A DNA stretch of 64,000 nucleotides. Origin: JBFAPK01 sp040676675 (GTDB taxonomy: Bacteria > Actinomycetota > Actinomycetes > Mycobacteriales > Micromonosporaceae). Shown one piece after another: positions 56,499 through 64,000 of the stretch. Numbering within the stretch: position 1 is the stretch's first letter; every line of letters starts with the position of its first letter. The notes below the pieces were generated by a model. The model saw nothing but the letters and a program-made list of their open reading frames with translations, searched no databases and was not told the DNA's origin. The stretch spans positions 1-64,000 of the forward strand of contig NZ_JBFAPK010000016.1 of assembly GCF_040676675.1 (NCBI RefSeq). The letters run 5' to 3'. A program made the translations under genes and the position numbers.

Positions 56499-56963
56499 AT
56501 GACCCGACCTCCGTTGCCACCGTTCACCCGCGAGACCGCCGGGCAGAAGGTCCGCCTGGCCGAGGACGCCTGGAACTCCCGCGATCCGGAGAAGGTGGCG
56601 CTGGCGTACACGCCGGACACCTACTGGCGCAACCGCGCCGAGTTCCTGCACGGGCGGGACGAGGTGACCGCGTTCCTGACCCGCAAGTGGGCGAAGGAAC
56701 TGGAGTACCGGCTGATCAAGGAGCTCTGGTCGTTCGACGGCAACCACATCGCCGTCCGGTTCGCCTACGAGTGGCACGACGACTCCGGCAACTGGTACCG
56801 CTCCTACGGCAACGAGAACTGGGAGTTCGAGGAGGACGGGCTGATGCGCGTCCGGCTGGCGAGCATCAACGACGTGCCGATCGCCGAGGCCGACCGCAAG
56901 TACCACTGGCCGCAGGGGCGCCGCCCCGACGACCACCCCGGCCTCAGCGACCTGGGGCTCTGA
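56499..56963 (+). CDS. DUF1348 / SnoaL-like protein
   Basis: 154 residues of NTF2/SnoaL-like fold. DUF1348 features are A-E-D-A-W-N-S-R-D-P-E-K-V-A-L-A-Y-T-P-D-T-Y-W-R-N-R near 22-46, W-A-K-E-L-E-Y-R-L-I-K-E-L-W and F-A-Y-E-W-H-D-D-S-G-N-W-Y-R-S-Y-G. Widely distributed, function unknown; the cone-shaped cavity suggests a small ligand. It is convergent with the GH43 gene. Confidence 0.9.
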   Translation: MTRPPLPPFTRETAGQKVRLAEDAWNSRDPEKVALAYTPDTYWRNRAEFLHGRDEVTAFLTRKWAKELEYRLIKELWSFDGNHIAVRFAYEWHDDSGNWYRSYGNENWEFEEDGLMRVRLASINDVPIAEADRKYHWPQGRRPDDHPGLSDLGL

Positions 56964-57001
56964 CCGCCGGGCCGGCCGGGGGACGGCGCCGGGGTGACGG
57001 C

Positions 57002-58333
57002 TCAGGCCACCTCGATGTGGTCGACCTCCGCCCAGCGGTCGCGGTACGCCAGCCGTAGCGTGTTGGCCCCCGCGGCGAGCGTCACCCCCACCCCCACCTG
57101 CCGCCAGTTGTCCCAGCCGGCGGCGGGATAGCCGACGATTTGGGCGGCCCCGCCGTTCACGGTCAGCGTGTGCTGCGCGTCGCCGTAACCGGCGGCGTAG
57201 GTGATGTACGCGGTGTACCCGCCGGCCCGTGGGGCGAAGACGGTGACGTCGACCCAACTGTCGGCGTAGTCGAGGTAGGCCACCACCTGCCCCTGCGAGG
57301 CATTCGGGGCGGTCCGCGCCGAGCAGTGGTTCAGCGCGCCGCGTTCGGCCTCGTAGCGCACCCGGCTGCCCCGCACCACGGGGTACTCGCCGCTCCAGCC
57401 GAGCGCGGCCACGTACATGCCCCGGGCCGTGTTGTTGTTGATCCAGCCGTGGAAGACGATGTGGTCGCCGCCGGGCTCGCGTACCACGTCGGCGCCGCCG
57501 GGGCCGATGACCGCACGGTCCACCGTCGAGGTCGTGATCAGCGACCGGTACGCCTTCGTGTACGGACCGGTCAGCGAGGTCGAGGTGGCGTAGCTCGTCT
57601 GGTAGCCCTCGCCCCCGTAGCCGCCGAGCGAGTAGAAGAGGACGTACCGCGACCCCACCCTGGTCAGCACGGGCGCCTCGATCACGCCCGCCTCCTCGGC
57701 CCGGTCGCTGCGCAGCAGCTCGACCCGGGCGCCCTGCGGCGTCAGCCCGTCGGCGGACACGCGTTGCAGCCAGAGGCTCGTCGGCTGGCCGATCGCGTTC
57801 CCGTCGTCCTTGTAGAGCAGGTAGCGCGTGCCCGTACCGTCGACGAAGCTCGACGGGTCGATGTCGCCCCCCTCGCCGCCGTCGCAGACCAGCGGCCCGG
57901 TGCCGACGGGGGTGAACGGACCCAGCGGGGAACCGGCCACGGCCGCGCCGATGCACTGCCGGCCGACGGCCCTGCTCCGCGCCGTGTAGTAGAGCAGGTA
58001 CGTGCCGTCGGCGCGGGACGAGACGTCGGGCGCCCAGGTGAGGCCCCCGCTCGCCCAGGCGCCGAGCGTCGGCAGGACGTCGGGGTGCCGGGTCCACGGC
58101 CCGGTCAGGGATCCGGCCGTGGCGACAGGAACGTTTCCCTGCCCGCCGTTGGTCGAGTAGGCGTAGTAGGTGTTGCCGACCTTGACGACGTCGGGATCGG
58201 GGAAGTCGCTGGCGATCACGAGCGCGGCGGATGTCGTCGCGGCGGGTGTGTTCGCGGCGGTGGCGGCCTGCGGACTCGGTAGCGCGGTGCCGGTGGCGAG
58301 AACGGCCACCACGAGAAGGGCGCTGCGACGCAT
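57002..58333 (-). CDS. Secreted GH43-family glycosidase with C-terminal carbohydrate-binding module
   Basis: 443 residues. A signal peptide (1-26) leads to a five-bladed propeller of family GH43 (about 38-315): catalytic base in D-F-P-D-P-D-V near 45, pKa-tuning Asp in G-D-I-D-P-S-S-F near 156, and acid in V-I-E-A-P-V-L near 217. The C-terminal ~125 residues (R-Y-E-A-E-R-G-A-L to D-R-W-A-E-V-D-H-I-E-V) form a CBM6/35-like module. Likely substrates are arabinan or xylan side chains. It is a single gene; no dedicated regulator is adjacent. Confidence 0.9.
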   Translation of the reverse strand: MRRSALLVVAVLATGTALPSPQAATAANTPAATTSAALVIASDFPDPDVVKVGNTYYAYSTNGGQGNVPVATAGSLTGPWTRHPDVLPTLGAWASGGLTWAPDVSSRADGTYLLYYTARSRAVGRQCIGAAVAGSPLGPFTPVGTGPLVCDGGEGGDIDPSSFVDGTGTRYLLYKDDGNAIGQPTSLWLQRVSADGLTPQGARVELLRSDRAEEAGVIEAPVLTRVGSRYVLFYSLGGYGGEGYQTSYATSTSLTGPYTKAYRSLITTSTVDRAVIGPGGADVVREPGGDHIVFHGWINNNTARGMYVAALGWSGEYPVVRGSRVRYEAERGALNHCSARTAPNASQGQVVAYLDYADSWVDVTVFAPRAGGYTAYITYAAGYGDAQHTLTVNGGAAQIVGYPAAGWDNWRQVGVGVTLAAGANTLRLAYRDRWAEVDHIEVA

Positions 58334-58654
58334 GGAACACCCTAATCACGGATACATAGACGCCGGAAGATGTCGTTCGCGGTTGTCCACTTCTGACCCT
58401 GCGCCTGGGGCGCCGATCCTCGTATCGTCCGATTTGGGTGATCAATGGGGATTGGAGGGCTGTGGTGGGGAATCTGCGGATGACGGCGGCGAGTGGCGAC
58501 GATGCTCGGCACCGCGCGGAGCGCGTATCCGGTGGGCGGCCGGCGCCGCGGCCCGGGACTCGGGACGGTGCCGCGGCGACCAGTTGGTGCTGACCAGCGG
58601 CCGAGGCGGTGCCGCGGCGGGGCGGTCCGCCGGTCCCATGATGGAATACGCCGA
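58334..58654. other. Divergent intergenic region, no gene seen
   Basis: About 320 bp between the GH43 gene and the kinase gene, both transcribed outward. CGGTGCCGCGGCG occurs twice (about 58567 and 58608). The part next to GH43 (about 58340-58450) is AT-richer and probably contains its promoter. No reading frame with protein-like composition was found. Confidence 0.5.
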
Positions 58655-59635
58655 ATGAGCGAATCGCTTGCGCCGGTGTTGGAGATGCTGTGGGAGGCGC
58701 GTGACCCCCGCCAGGCGCTCGACGGGAGGTTCGGCTTCGGCCGGGCGGAGGCGGCTGGCCGCTGGGTGGCGGACACGCTGGACGAGCACTGGGGCGTTCG
58801 CGTCGACTCCTGCGAGCGGATCGTGATGAGTGGCGGCAACGCGCTGGCGTGGGTGGGCACGCGGTCCGGTCGGCTGCTCGCGAAGTGGTCGGTGGTGCCC
58901 GGGCGTTTCTCCCGCCTGGCGGAGGTGGCGCGGCTCACCAGCTGGCTGGACCGCCACGGGCTGCCGGTTTCGGCCCCCGTTCCCGCTCGGGACGGCCGTC
59001 TTCAAGCCGAGGTCGACGGCGTCTCCATGGGTCTGCAACGGGTGATCGAGGGCGATCTCCTCGACACCGCCGATCCCGATCAGGTGCGGGCGGCCGGAGC
59101 GGCGCTGGCCCGGCTGCAGGAGGCGCTGGCGGCGTACCCGGAGGCTGATCGATTCCGCGCGCTCGACGTCGCGTGCGAGCCGTTGACGCGGCGGGTCACC
59201 GGCTGGCTCGACGCTCGCGCCGGGCATCTGCCGGCAGCGGCTCGCGACGTGCTGCGCGGGCTGGTCGCCGCCGCTCCAGCCGACCGGCTGCCGCGACAAC
59301 TTGTCCACTTCGACTTCCGCTCGGCCAACGTCCTGTTCGCCGGCGGCGAGGTCACCGCGATCCTCGACTTCGAGGAAACCCGGCACGAGCACCGGCTCGT
59401 CGAGCTGGCCCGCGCGGCGATCCTGCTCGGCACCCGCTACCACGACTGGGGGCCGGTGCCGGCCGAGGTCCGCACGCGGTTCCTCGCCGGCTACCAGGCC
59501 GTGTGCCCGCTGACTCCGGCCGAGGCGAGCTGGTTGGACATCCTGCTGCTCTGGCAGGCCATGGAGATGGTGCCACCGGGCGACGACCCGACCGGGTGGG
59601 GACCGTCCGCGTTGAGCCAGCTGCCACCAGCCTAG
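58655..59635 (+). CDS. Aminoglycoside-phosphotransferase (APH) family kinase-like protein
   Basis: 326 residues. The eukaryotic-kinase-like APH fold is shown by the Brenner motif L-V-H-F-D-F-R-S-A-N-V-L-F near 215 and the metal site A-I-L-D-F-E-E near 236. The N-terminal lobe (V-M-S-G-G-N-A-L-A-W-V and L-L-A-K-W-S) should bind ATP. Members phosphorylate aminoglycosides, homoserine, choline or other small alcohols; resistance is not implied. H-F-D-F replaces the usual H-x-D with Asp retained. It is a single gene. Confidence 0.88.
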   Translation: MSESLAPVLEMLWEARDPRQALDGRFGFGRAEAAGRWVADTLDEHWGVRVDSCERIVMSGGNALAWVGTRSGRLLAKWSVVPGRFSRLAEVARLTSWLDRHGLPVSAPVPARDGRLQAEVDGVSMGLQRVIEGDLLDTADPDQVRAAGAALARLQEALAAYPEADRFRALDVACEPLTRRVTGWLDARAGHLPAAARDVLRGLVAAAPADRLPRQLVHFDFRSANVLFAGGEVTAILDFEETRHEHRLVELARAAILLGTRYHDWGPVPAEVRTRFLAGYQAVCPLTPAEASWLDILLLWQAMEMVPPGDDPTGWGPSALSQLPPA

Positions 59636-59747
59636 GGGCCGAGAGTCGCCTCGGCCCGAACACGGCCTAGCGGTCGTCATCGATCAATGGTAGGAATCTT
59701 CCAAGTATCTCGGAATTGAGTGAAGATTCTTTCCAAGGGAGAGGTCG

Positions 59748-61460
59748 ATGAGAAGGATCATGGCGGGTCTGGTCGGCCTCCTGGCCGTGGTCGCGGGAGC
59801 GTCCGCGGTGACCACGGCGGCCCAGGCGGACCCCACCGGCGACCCGCTCGCGCCGCACACCGTCAGCTACCGCGGCTACCGGGTCGCCGTCCCGGCGGAC
59901 TGGCCCGTCGTCGACCTCGCGTCCGACCCGCACGCCTGCGTCCGGTTCGACCGGCCCGCCGTCTACCTGGGCCACCCCGGCGACCAGTCCTCCTGCCCCA
60001 CCCACCTCGCCGGGCGTACCGCCGGGCTCGTCATCGAACCGATCGACGCGGTGTCGGCCGAGCGCGCGGCCGCGGTCACCGCGACCACCGCGCCGGGCAC
60101 GGCGGTCGCGACCGCGCCGGCCTCGCGGGACGACGCCATCCAGCTCGCGGTACGCGACGCGGGCGTGCTGGTCACGGCGGCGCACACGCCGTCGACCGAA
60201 CCTCTCGTCCGCCGGATCCTCGCCTCCGCGACCCTCGGCCCGGACGCGGTGCCCGCGCCGTCACCCGAGGTCGGTGCGGCGTCGCGGGCCGCCGCCGGGG
60301 CGGCGCCGCTGGCCGCGGCCGGCCCCCAGCCCGGCGCCTACACCGGCAAGGGCTTCGACACCTGCACGGCACCGTCCCAGTCGGCGATGAACGCCTGGCG
60401 GAACAGCAGCCCGTACCGGGCCGTCGGCATCTACATCAGCGGCGCGAACCGCTCGTGCGCCCAACCCAACCTGACCGCGACCTGGGTCACCAACCAGACG
60501 GCGAACGGCTGGCACCTGATCCCGATCGAACTCGGCCGGCAGGCGCCCTGCTCCACCCGGTACACGCTGCTGATCTCCACCGATCCCGCGACCGCGCGTT
60601 CCCAGGGCTCGACCGCCGCGTCGAGCGCGGTCTCGGCCGCGCAGGCGCTCGGCATCCCCGCCGGCAGTGCGATCTACAACGACATCGAGGGCTATCCGTC
60701 GAACGCGACCTGCCGGGCCGCGGTCCTGTCGTTCCTCTCCGGCTGGACGGACACGCTGCACGCGCGCGGCTACCTCTCCGGGGTCTACTCCAGCGCGTCG
60801 TCCGGGATCGTGGACCTCGCCAGCGCCTACGACGACCCCACCTACAGCCGGGTGGACCACATCTGGATCGCCTGGTGGAACAACGCGGCGGACACCGACG
60901 GCGGCTCGTACGTACCGGCGGAGTACTGGGCGAACCACCAGCGGCTGCACCAGTACGCCGGCAACGTCTACGAGACCTGGGGCGGCGTACAGATCCACAT
61001 CGACCGCAACTACCTCGACGTCGCCGCGGGCGGGGGAGGCCAGCCGCCGGCGTGGAGCACCACGATCGACAACACCACCGCCGGCCGGTTCACCGCGAGC
61101 GCGAACTGGGGCACGTCCACCTACTCCACCCAGCGGTACGGCGCGGACTACCGCTTCGCCGAACCGGTCTCCGCCAGCGACGTCGCCTGGTACCAGGCGG
61201 ACATCCCGGAGACGGGCAGCTACGAGGTGTCGGTCTGGTACGCGGCCGACGCCGGATACAACGACTCCACCCCGTTCGTCGTCGCCACCACCGCCGGCAA
61301 CCAGACGGTCCGGGTGAACCAGCGCACCAACGGCGGTCGCTGGGTGTCGCTCGGCGTGTTCAGCCTGGCCGCGGGCGACGGCGACAAGGTGGGCGTGAGC
61401 CGGTGGACGGCCGGTACCGGCTACGTCATCGCCGACGCGGTCCGGATCACCCGGGTCTGA
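59748..61460 (+). CDS. Secreted DUF1906 (Rv2525c-like) glycoside-hydrolase-fold protein with golvesin-like C-terminus
   Basis: 570 residues. Signal peptide 1-27. A unique N-terminal part (about 30-190) is followed by the DUF1906/Rv2525c-like TIM-barrel (about 200-425: G-K-G-F-D-T-C-T-A-P-S, V-G-I-Y-I-S-G-A-N-R, A-I-Y-N-D-I-E-G-Y, H-I-D-R-N-Y-L-D). A golvesin/xanthan-lyase CBM-like domain (about 435-570) ends it. The barrel resembles lysozyme-like GH25 enzymes and the D-I-E-G segment is likely the catalytic site; wall or capsule binding is inferred. It is a single gene preceded by an AT-richer promoter region. Confidence 0.87.
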   Translation: MRRIMAGLVGLLAVVAGASAVTTAAQADPTGDPLAPHTVSYRGYRVAVPADWPVVDLASDPHACVRFDRPAVYLGHPGDQSSCPTHLAGRTAGLVIEPIDAVSAERAAAVTATTAPGTAVATAPASRDDAIQLAVRDAGVLVTAAHTPSTEPLVRRILASATLGPDAVPAPSPEVGAASRAAAGAAPLAAAGPQPGAYTGKGFDTCTAPSQSAMNAWRNSSPYRAVGIYISGANRSCAQPNLTATWVTNQTANGWHLIPIELGRQAPCSTRYTLLISTDPATARSQGSTAASSAVSAAQALGIPAGSAIYNDIEGYPSNATCRAAVLSFLSGWTDTLHARGYLSGVYSSASSGIVDLASAYDDPTYSRVDHIWIAWWNNAADTDGGSYVPAEYWANHQRLHQYAGNVYETWGGVQIHIDRNYLDVAAGGGGQPPAWSTTIDNTTAGRFTASANWGTSTYSTQRYGADYRFAEPVSASDVAWYQADIPETGSYEVSVWYAADAGYNDSTPFVVATTAGNQTVRVNQRTNGGRWVSLGVFSLAAGDGDKVGVSRWTAGTGYVIADAVRITRV

Positions 61461-61496
61461 GCCCGGTCCGCCCGCCCCGGTCCGCCCGCTCATGGT

Positions 61497-61530
61497 CCGC
61501 CCGCCCCGGCCGTCGGTACGGGGCGGGCGG
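61497..61530 (+). terminator. 11-bp hairpin after the DUF1906 gene
   Basis: CCGCCCGCCCC (61497-61507) pairs perfectly with 61520-61530 around a 12-nt loop. GGTCCGCCCGC is repeated three times just upstream (61466-61504), another post-stop repeat. Confidence 0.55.
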
Positions 61531-61560
61531 CGACCGGGGTACCACGCCTATTCTCCCGGC

Positions 61561-62496
61561 ATGACGATCGCCTCCGAGTACGCCGGGTTCGCGCTGCGCG
61601 AGGCGCGCGGGGTGTCGCCGACGTACGAGCGGCTCGCCCTCGCGGTCTCGGGCGACGCGGAACTGCTCGGCCGGCTCGGTACGCTCCCGGCGGGCAAGCG
61701 GCAGCCGAACCTGCTGTTCGGCGTCGTACGGCTGCTCGGCGGGCCGGTCGACGACCCGGGCGGGTTCCGCGACTTCGTGCTGGCGAACTGGGCGGCGGTC
61801 GACGTCGAGCTGCGCCGCCGGGCCACCCAGACGAACGAGGCGGGACGGTGCGCCGTGCTGCTGCCGGTCCTCGCCGCGCTGCCGCAGCCGCTCGCGCTGT
61901 TGGAGGTTGGCGCCTCCGCCGGGCTCTGCCTCTATCCCGACCGGTACGCCTACCGGTACGGGGACCGGCTCGTCGGCGCGGGCGAGCCGGTCCTGGAGTG
62001 CGCGGCGACCGGGGTGGCGCCGCCGGCGCGGCTCCCCGAGGTGGTGTGGCGGGCCGGCCTCGACCTGAACCCGCTGCGGCTGACCGACCCGGCCGACGTC
62101 GGGTGGCTCGACGCGCTCGTCTGGCCGGAGCACGCCCACCGCCGCGCCCGGCTGCGGGCCGCGGCGGCCGTCGCCACCGCCGACCCGCCGCTGCTGGTCC
62201 GCGGCGACCTGGTGGACGACCTGCCGGCCCTGGCGGCGCGGGCGCCGGCCGGCGCGACGCTGGTGGTGTTCCACAGCTCGGTGCTGTACCAGGTGCCCGG
62301 CCCGCGGCGGGAGGCGTTCGCCAGGCTGGTCCGGGGGCTGCCCGGACACTGGATCGCGAACGAGGACCCGGGCGTGTTGCGGTACGACGAGCTGCCGGAG
62401 CCGCCCGGCGACGCGCTCTACAACGTGCTCGCGCTCGACGGGCGACCGCTCGCCTTCACCCGGGGGCACGGGCAGGAACTCGTCTGGTTCGCCTGA
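61561..62496 (+). CDS. DUF2332 family protein
   Basis: 311 residues. It matches DUF2332: Y-E-R-L-A-L-A-V-S-G-D near 22, T-Q-T-N-E-A-G-R-C-A-V-L-L-P near 92, L-L-E-V-G-A-S-A-G-L-C-L-Y-P-D-R near 114, and a late V-F-H-S-S-V-L-Y-Q-V. The E-V-G-A-S-A-G-L stretch resembles SAM-binding motif I, so a methyltransferase-like fold is likely, but the activity is unknown. It is a single gene. Confidence 0.88.
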   Translation: MTIASEYAGFALREARGVSPTYERLALAVSGDAELLGRLGTLPAGKRQPNLLFGVVRLLGGPVDDPGGFRDFVLANWAAVDVELRRRATQTNEAGRCAVLLPVLAALPQPLALLEVGASAGLCLYPDRYAYRYGDRLVGAGEPVLECAATGVAPPARLPEVVWRAGLDLNPLRLTDPADVGWLDALVWPEHAHRRARLRAAAAVATADPPLLVRGDLVDDLPALAARAPAGATLVVFHSSVLYQVPGPRREAFARLVRGLPGHWIANEDPGVLRYDELPEPPGDALYNVLALDGRPLAFTRGHGQELVWFA

Positions 62497-62587
62497 CACC
62501 GCGCCCCGCCGCCCAACGCCCACCCGCGACCTGCCGCCGCTCCGACCGGGGCGGCCGGCCGAGGGCCCGTTCGAAGGGCCGGTCGCC

Positions 62588-62821
62588 TCAGCCGCCGGCC
62601 GAGCGTCGTGCCCGGCCTACCGCGAGCCGGAGCCCCTGGTGGACCAGGACGCCGACGCCGGTGTTGACGACCGCGAGCGCGGCCCCGGCGAGCAACCCCG
62701 GCCCGGCCGGCGCGTCGCCGGTGACCACCAGCAGCAGCGGCCAGCCCGCGGCGGCGGCGACGAGCGCCGACCGCCACCACCGGCCGAACACCAGACCGAA
62801 CAGGACCAGTGTGGGAATCAC
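62588..62821 (-). CDS. Small membrane protein
   Basis: 77 residues with two strongly hydrophobic segments (about 1-32 and 42-63) and a basic tail (R-L-A-V-G-R-A-R-R-S). No family is recognised. The composition is that of a genuine two-helix membrane protein rather than a shadow frame, and no competing gene overlaps it. It lies downstream of ltrA on the same strand, 106 bp away, and may share its transcript. Confidence 0.55.
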   Translation of the reverse strand: MIPTLVLFGLVFGRWWRSALVAAAAGWPLLLVVTGDAPAGPGLLAGAALAVVNTGVGVLVHQGLRLAVGRARRSAGG

Positions 62822-62927
62822 GTCGCGCTCCCTCCGCCGCTACCAAACGTACGCCCGTCCGGGGCCCGGGCCCGCTCGCCGGTTCGGGCCGGTCGGTCGT
62901 GGCGGCGGGGCCACCGGTCCGCCCGGG

Positions 62928-64000
62928 CTAGCGGGCGGGGGCCTCGTGTCGGACGCGCCAGGTGTCGGTGACCGCGATGCCGCCCAGCGCGCCGGTGGCG
63001 ACGATCATGACGAAGACCGGGGCCAGCGCGGTCAGCGCCGGCGCCGCCCCGATCAGCAGCGCCAGCCAGCCCAGCCGCGACCGCGAGATCTGGTGGAGGA
63101 GCACGTACTCCGAGCCCATCCGTCCGAGCACGAACAGGACCGGGCCACCGACGATGAGGGCGATCCAGCTCGCGGGAGTGGTGCCAAGGGGCCGGTGGAG
63201 GACGAGATCCACCCCGGCCGATGTCGCGACCACCCCGGTCACCAAGGTGGCGTAGACGTATGGTGCGAGGCGCACGGCGTGGCGCGGATACCGGTGTGCC
63301 GATCGATCGACGAACCTGTGCGTCTGGATCACGTAGATCTGCCAGAACAGCAGCACGGTGACGATCGCGGCGAAGAAGGCGGCGGTCCGGGCGGGAGTGA
63401 ATGCCACGCTCCCGGATTCCAACGCCGCCGTCAGGGCCAGTTCGCCGAGGGCCAGGATAGCGATCTGTTGGTACCGCTCGCCGAAGTGGACGCTCAACTG
63501 ATCGTACTGGTCGAGTGGCACCCGACCTCGTCCCGGTACCGGGTAGCGCAGGGCGGCCGCCACGTAGTCGACAACGAGGGCAACGGCCCACAGCCCGGCG
63601 CGCCACGCCTGGTCGACGAGCCCGCCCCCGAGCCACAGCGCTCCGGAGACGACGAACCAGAACAGGAACCGCTGGGCTCGGTCGTGCGCGTGGTGCCGGT
63701 GCAGCGCGAGGACCAGCATCACCTCGCGTGCGAGGTGGAGGCCGACGTACGCGGCGGCGAAGAGAAGACCGCGTCCCTCGTGGGCGCCCGGTACGGCGAC
63801 CGCCATCAGGACCACGCCGAACATCGCGCCAGCGATCACGGCCTGGAGCACCCGTAACCGGGGATCGTAGAACTCGGTGGTGAGCGCGGTAGCCGACCAG
63901 GTCCACCACGCGGCCAGCAGCAGGAGAAGGTTCCGTCCCAGCCCACCCCAACCGGGTTCCTCGGCGAACTCCGTCGACAACTGCGCGAACAAGGCGACGT
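62928..64000 (-). CDS. Low temperature requirement protein A (LtrA)-family membrane protein, 5' end outside the window
   Basis: At least 354 residues, cut off by the right edge. It shows about ten hydrophobic helices and LtrA hallmarks: V-A-L-F-A-Q-L-S at the truncated start, W-W-T-W-S-A-T-A-L-T-T-E-F, H-F-G-E-R-Y-Q-Q-I-A-I-L-A-L-G-E near 170, and a late H-R-P-L-G. LtrA was named from Listeria cold-growth mutants; the function is unknown. A TTA leucine codon is present (63857-63855). The missing part is probably under 40 residues. Confidence 0.88.
   Translation of the reverse strand, partial: VALFAQLSTEFAEEPGWGGLGRNLLLLLAAWWTWSATALTTEFYDPRLRVLQAVIAGAMFGVVLMAVAVPGAHEGRGLLFAAAYVGLHLAREVMLVLALHRHHAHDRAQRFLFWFVVSGALWLGGGLVDQAWRAGLWAVALVVDYVAAALRYPVPGRGRVPLDQYDQLSVHFGERYQQIAILALGELALTAALESGSVAFTPARTAAFFAAIVTVLLFWQIYVIQTHRFVDRSAHRYPRHAVRLAPYVYATLVTGVVATSAGVDLVLHRPLGTTPASWIALIVGGPVLFVLGRMGSEYVLLHQISRSRLGWLALLIGAAPALTALAPVFVMIVATGALGGIAVTDTWRVRHEAPAR

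Noticed and set aside
58655..59635. Calling the APH-family gene an antibiotic resistance determinant
   Set aside because: The fold covers many small-molecule kinases and no aminoglycoside-specific residues are recognisable.
1..64000. tRNA or rRNA genes, transposases, phage genes and integration sites
   Set aside because: Looked for cloverleaf and T-loop patterns, transposase or integrase motifs and flanking duplications on both strands; none found.

Overview
The window is very GC-rich, gene-dense DNA with frequent GTG/TTG starts, many 4-nt ATGA/GTGA gene overlaps, Tat and Sec secreted glycan-active enzymes, a mycothiol-type thiol transferase and a Streptomyces-like gas vesicle cluster. Together these point to a filamentous actinobacterium, most likely of the Micromonosporaceae (an inference from style and gene content; no rRNA or housekeeping marker is present). 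I see no tRNA, rRNA, CRISPR array, transposase or phage genes. It reads as accessory chromosome-arm DNA: small transcription units, each with its own regulator, plus three larger operons.

Layout. 1-7 kb: a SARP-type regulator, a penicillin-acylase family enzyme behind TCGA-type heptamer repeats, a NUDIX hydrolase, a secreted Cip1-like protein, an M23 peptidase and a secreted NPP1/NLP protein, followed by an abnormal G/C homopolymer tract. 7-19 kb: a DUF6461 protein, a sirtuin with a class III motif, a RibD/DHFR-like reductase, a divergent EamA exporter/MocR regulator pair whose start codons overlap on opposite strands, an ECF42 sigma/YCII/methyltransferase operon, an oxidoreductase/HxlR pair, an SMI1 protein, a decayed epoxide hydrolase and an esterase. 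19-27.3 kb: aerobic cobalamin synthesis, with cobG-cobH-cobIJ on the minus strand diverging from a B12 riboswitch, a 17-codon leader ORF and cobN on the plus strand.

27.3-35.2 kb: a YjbR protein, then a tightly coupled MoxR - DUF58 - transglutaminase-like operon that ends in two membrane-anchored proteins with paralogous lectin-like domains. 35-45 kb: a GH95 fucosidase with a divergent LacI regulator, a CE1 esterase-CBM2 with a double GAAA-N2-TTTC operator, two methyltransferases, an unknown helical protein, and a TetR/DHA2-MFS efflux pair with two palindromic operators. 45.4-50.7 kb: a ten-gene gas vesicle operon (acidic protein, SRPBCC, gvpA, F, G, O, J, L, S, K). 51-64 kb: an AhpD-like protein without its redox cysteines, a luciferase-like/hemerythrin fusion, a MarR/glutathionyl-hydroquinone-reductase-like pair, an RHH/MazF-type toxin-antitoxin pair with a DUF952 protein, a DUF1348 protein, a GH43, an aminoglycoside-phosphotransferase-like kinase, a DUF1906 glycosidase-like protein, a DUF2332 protein, a small membrane protein and a partial LtrA.

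Across the window, short 26- or 30-bp tandem repeats recur at or just after stop codons (five loci). Three genes carry the rare TTA leucine codon. The most unusual gene neighbourhood is the MoxR operon with its duplicated lectin-like domains.
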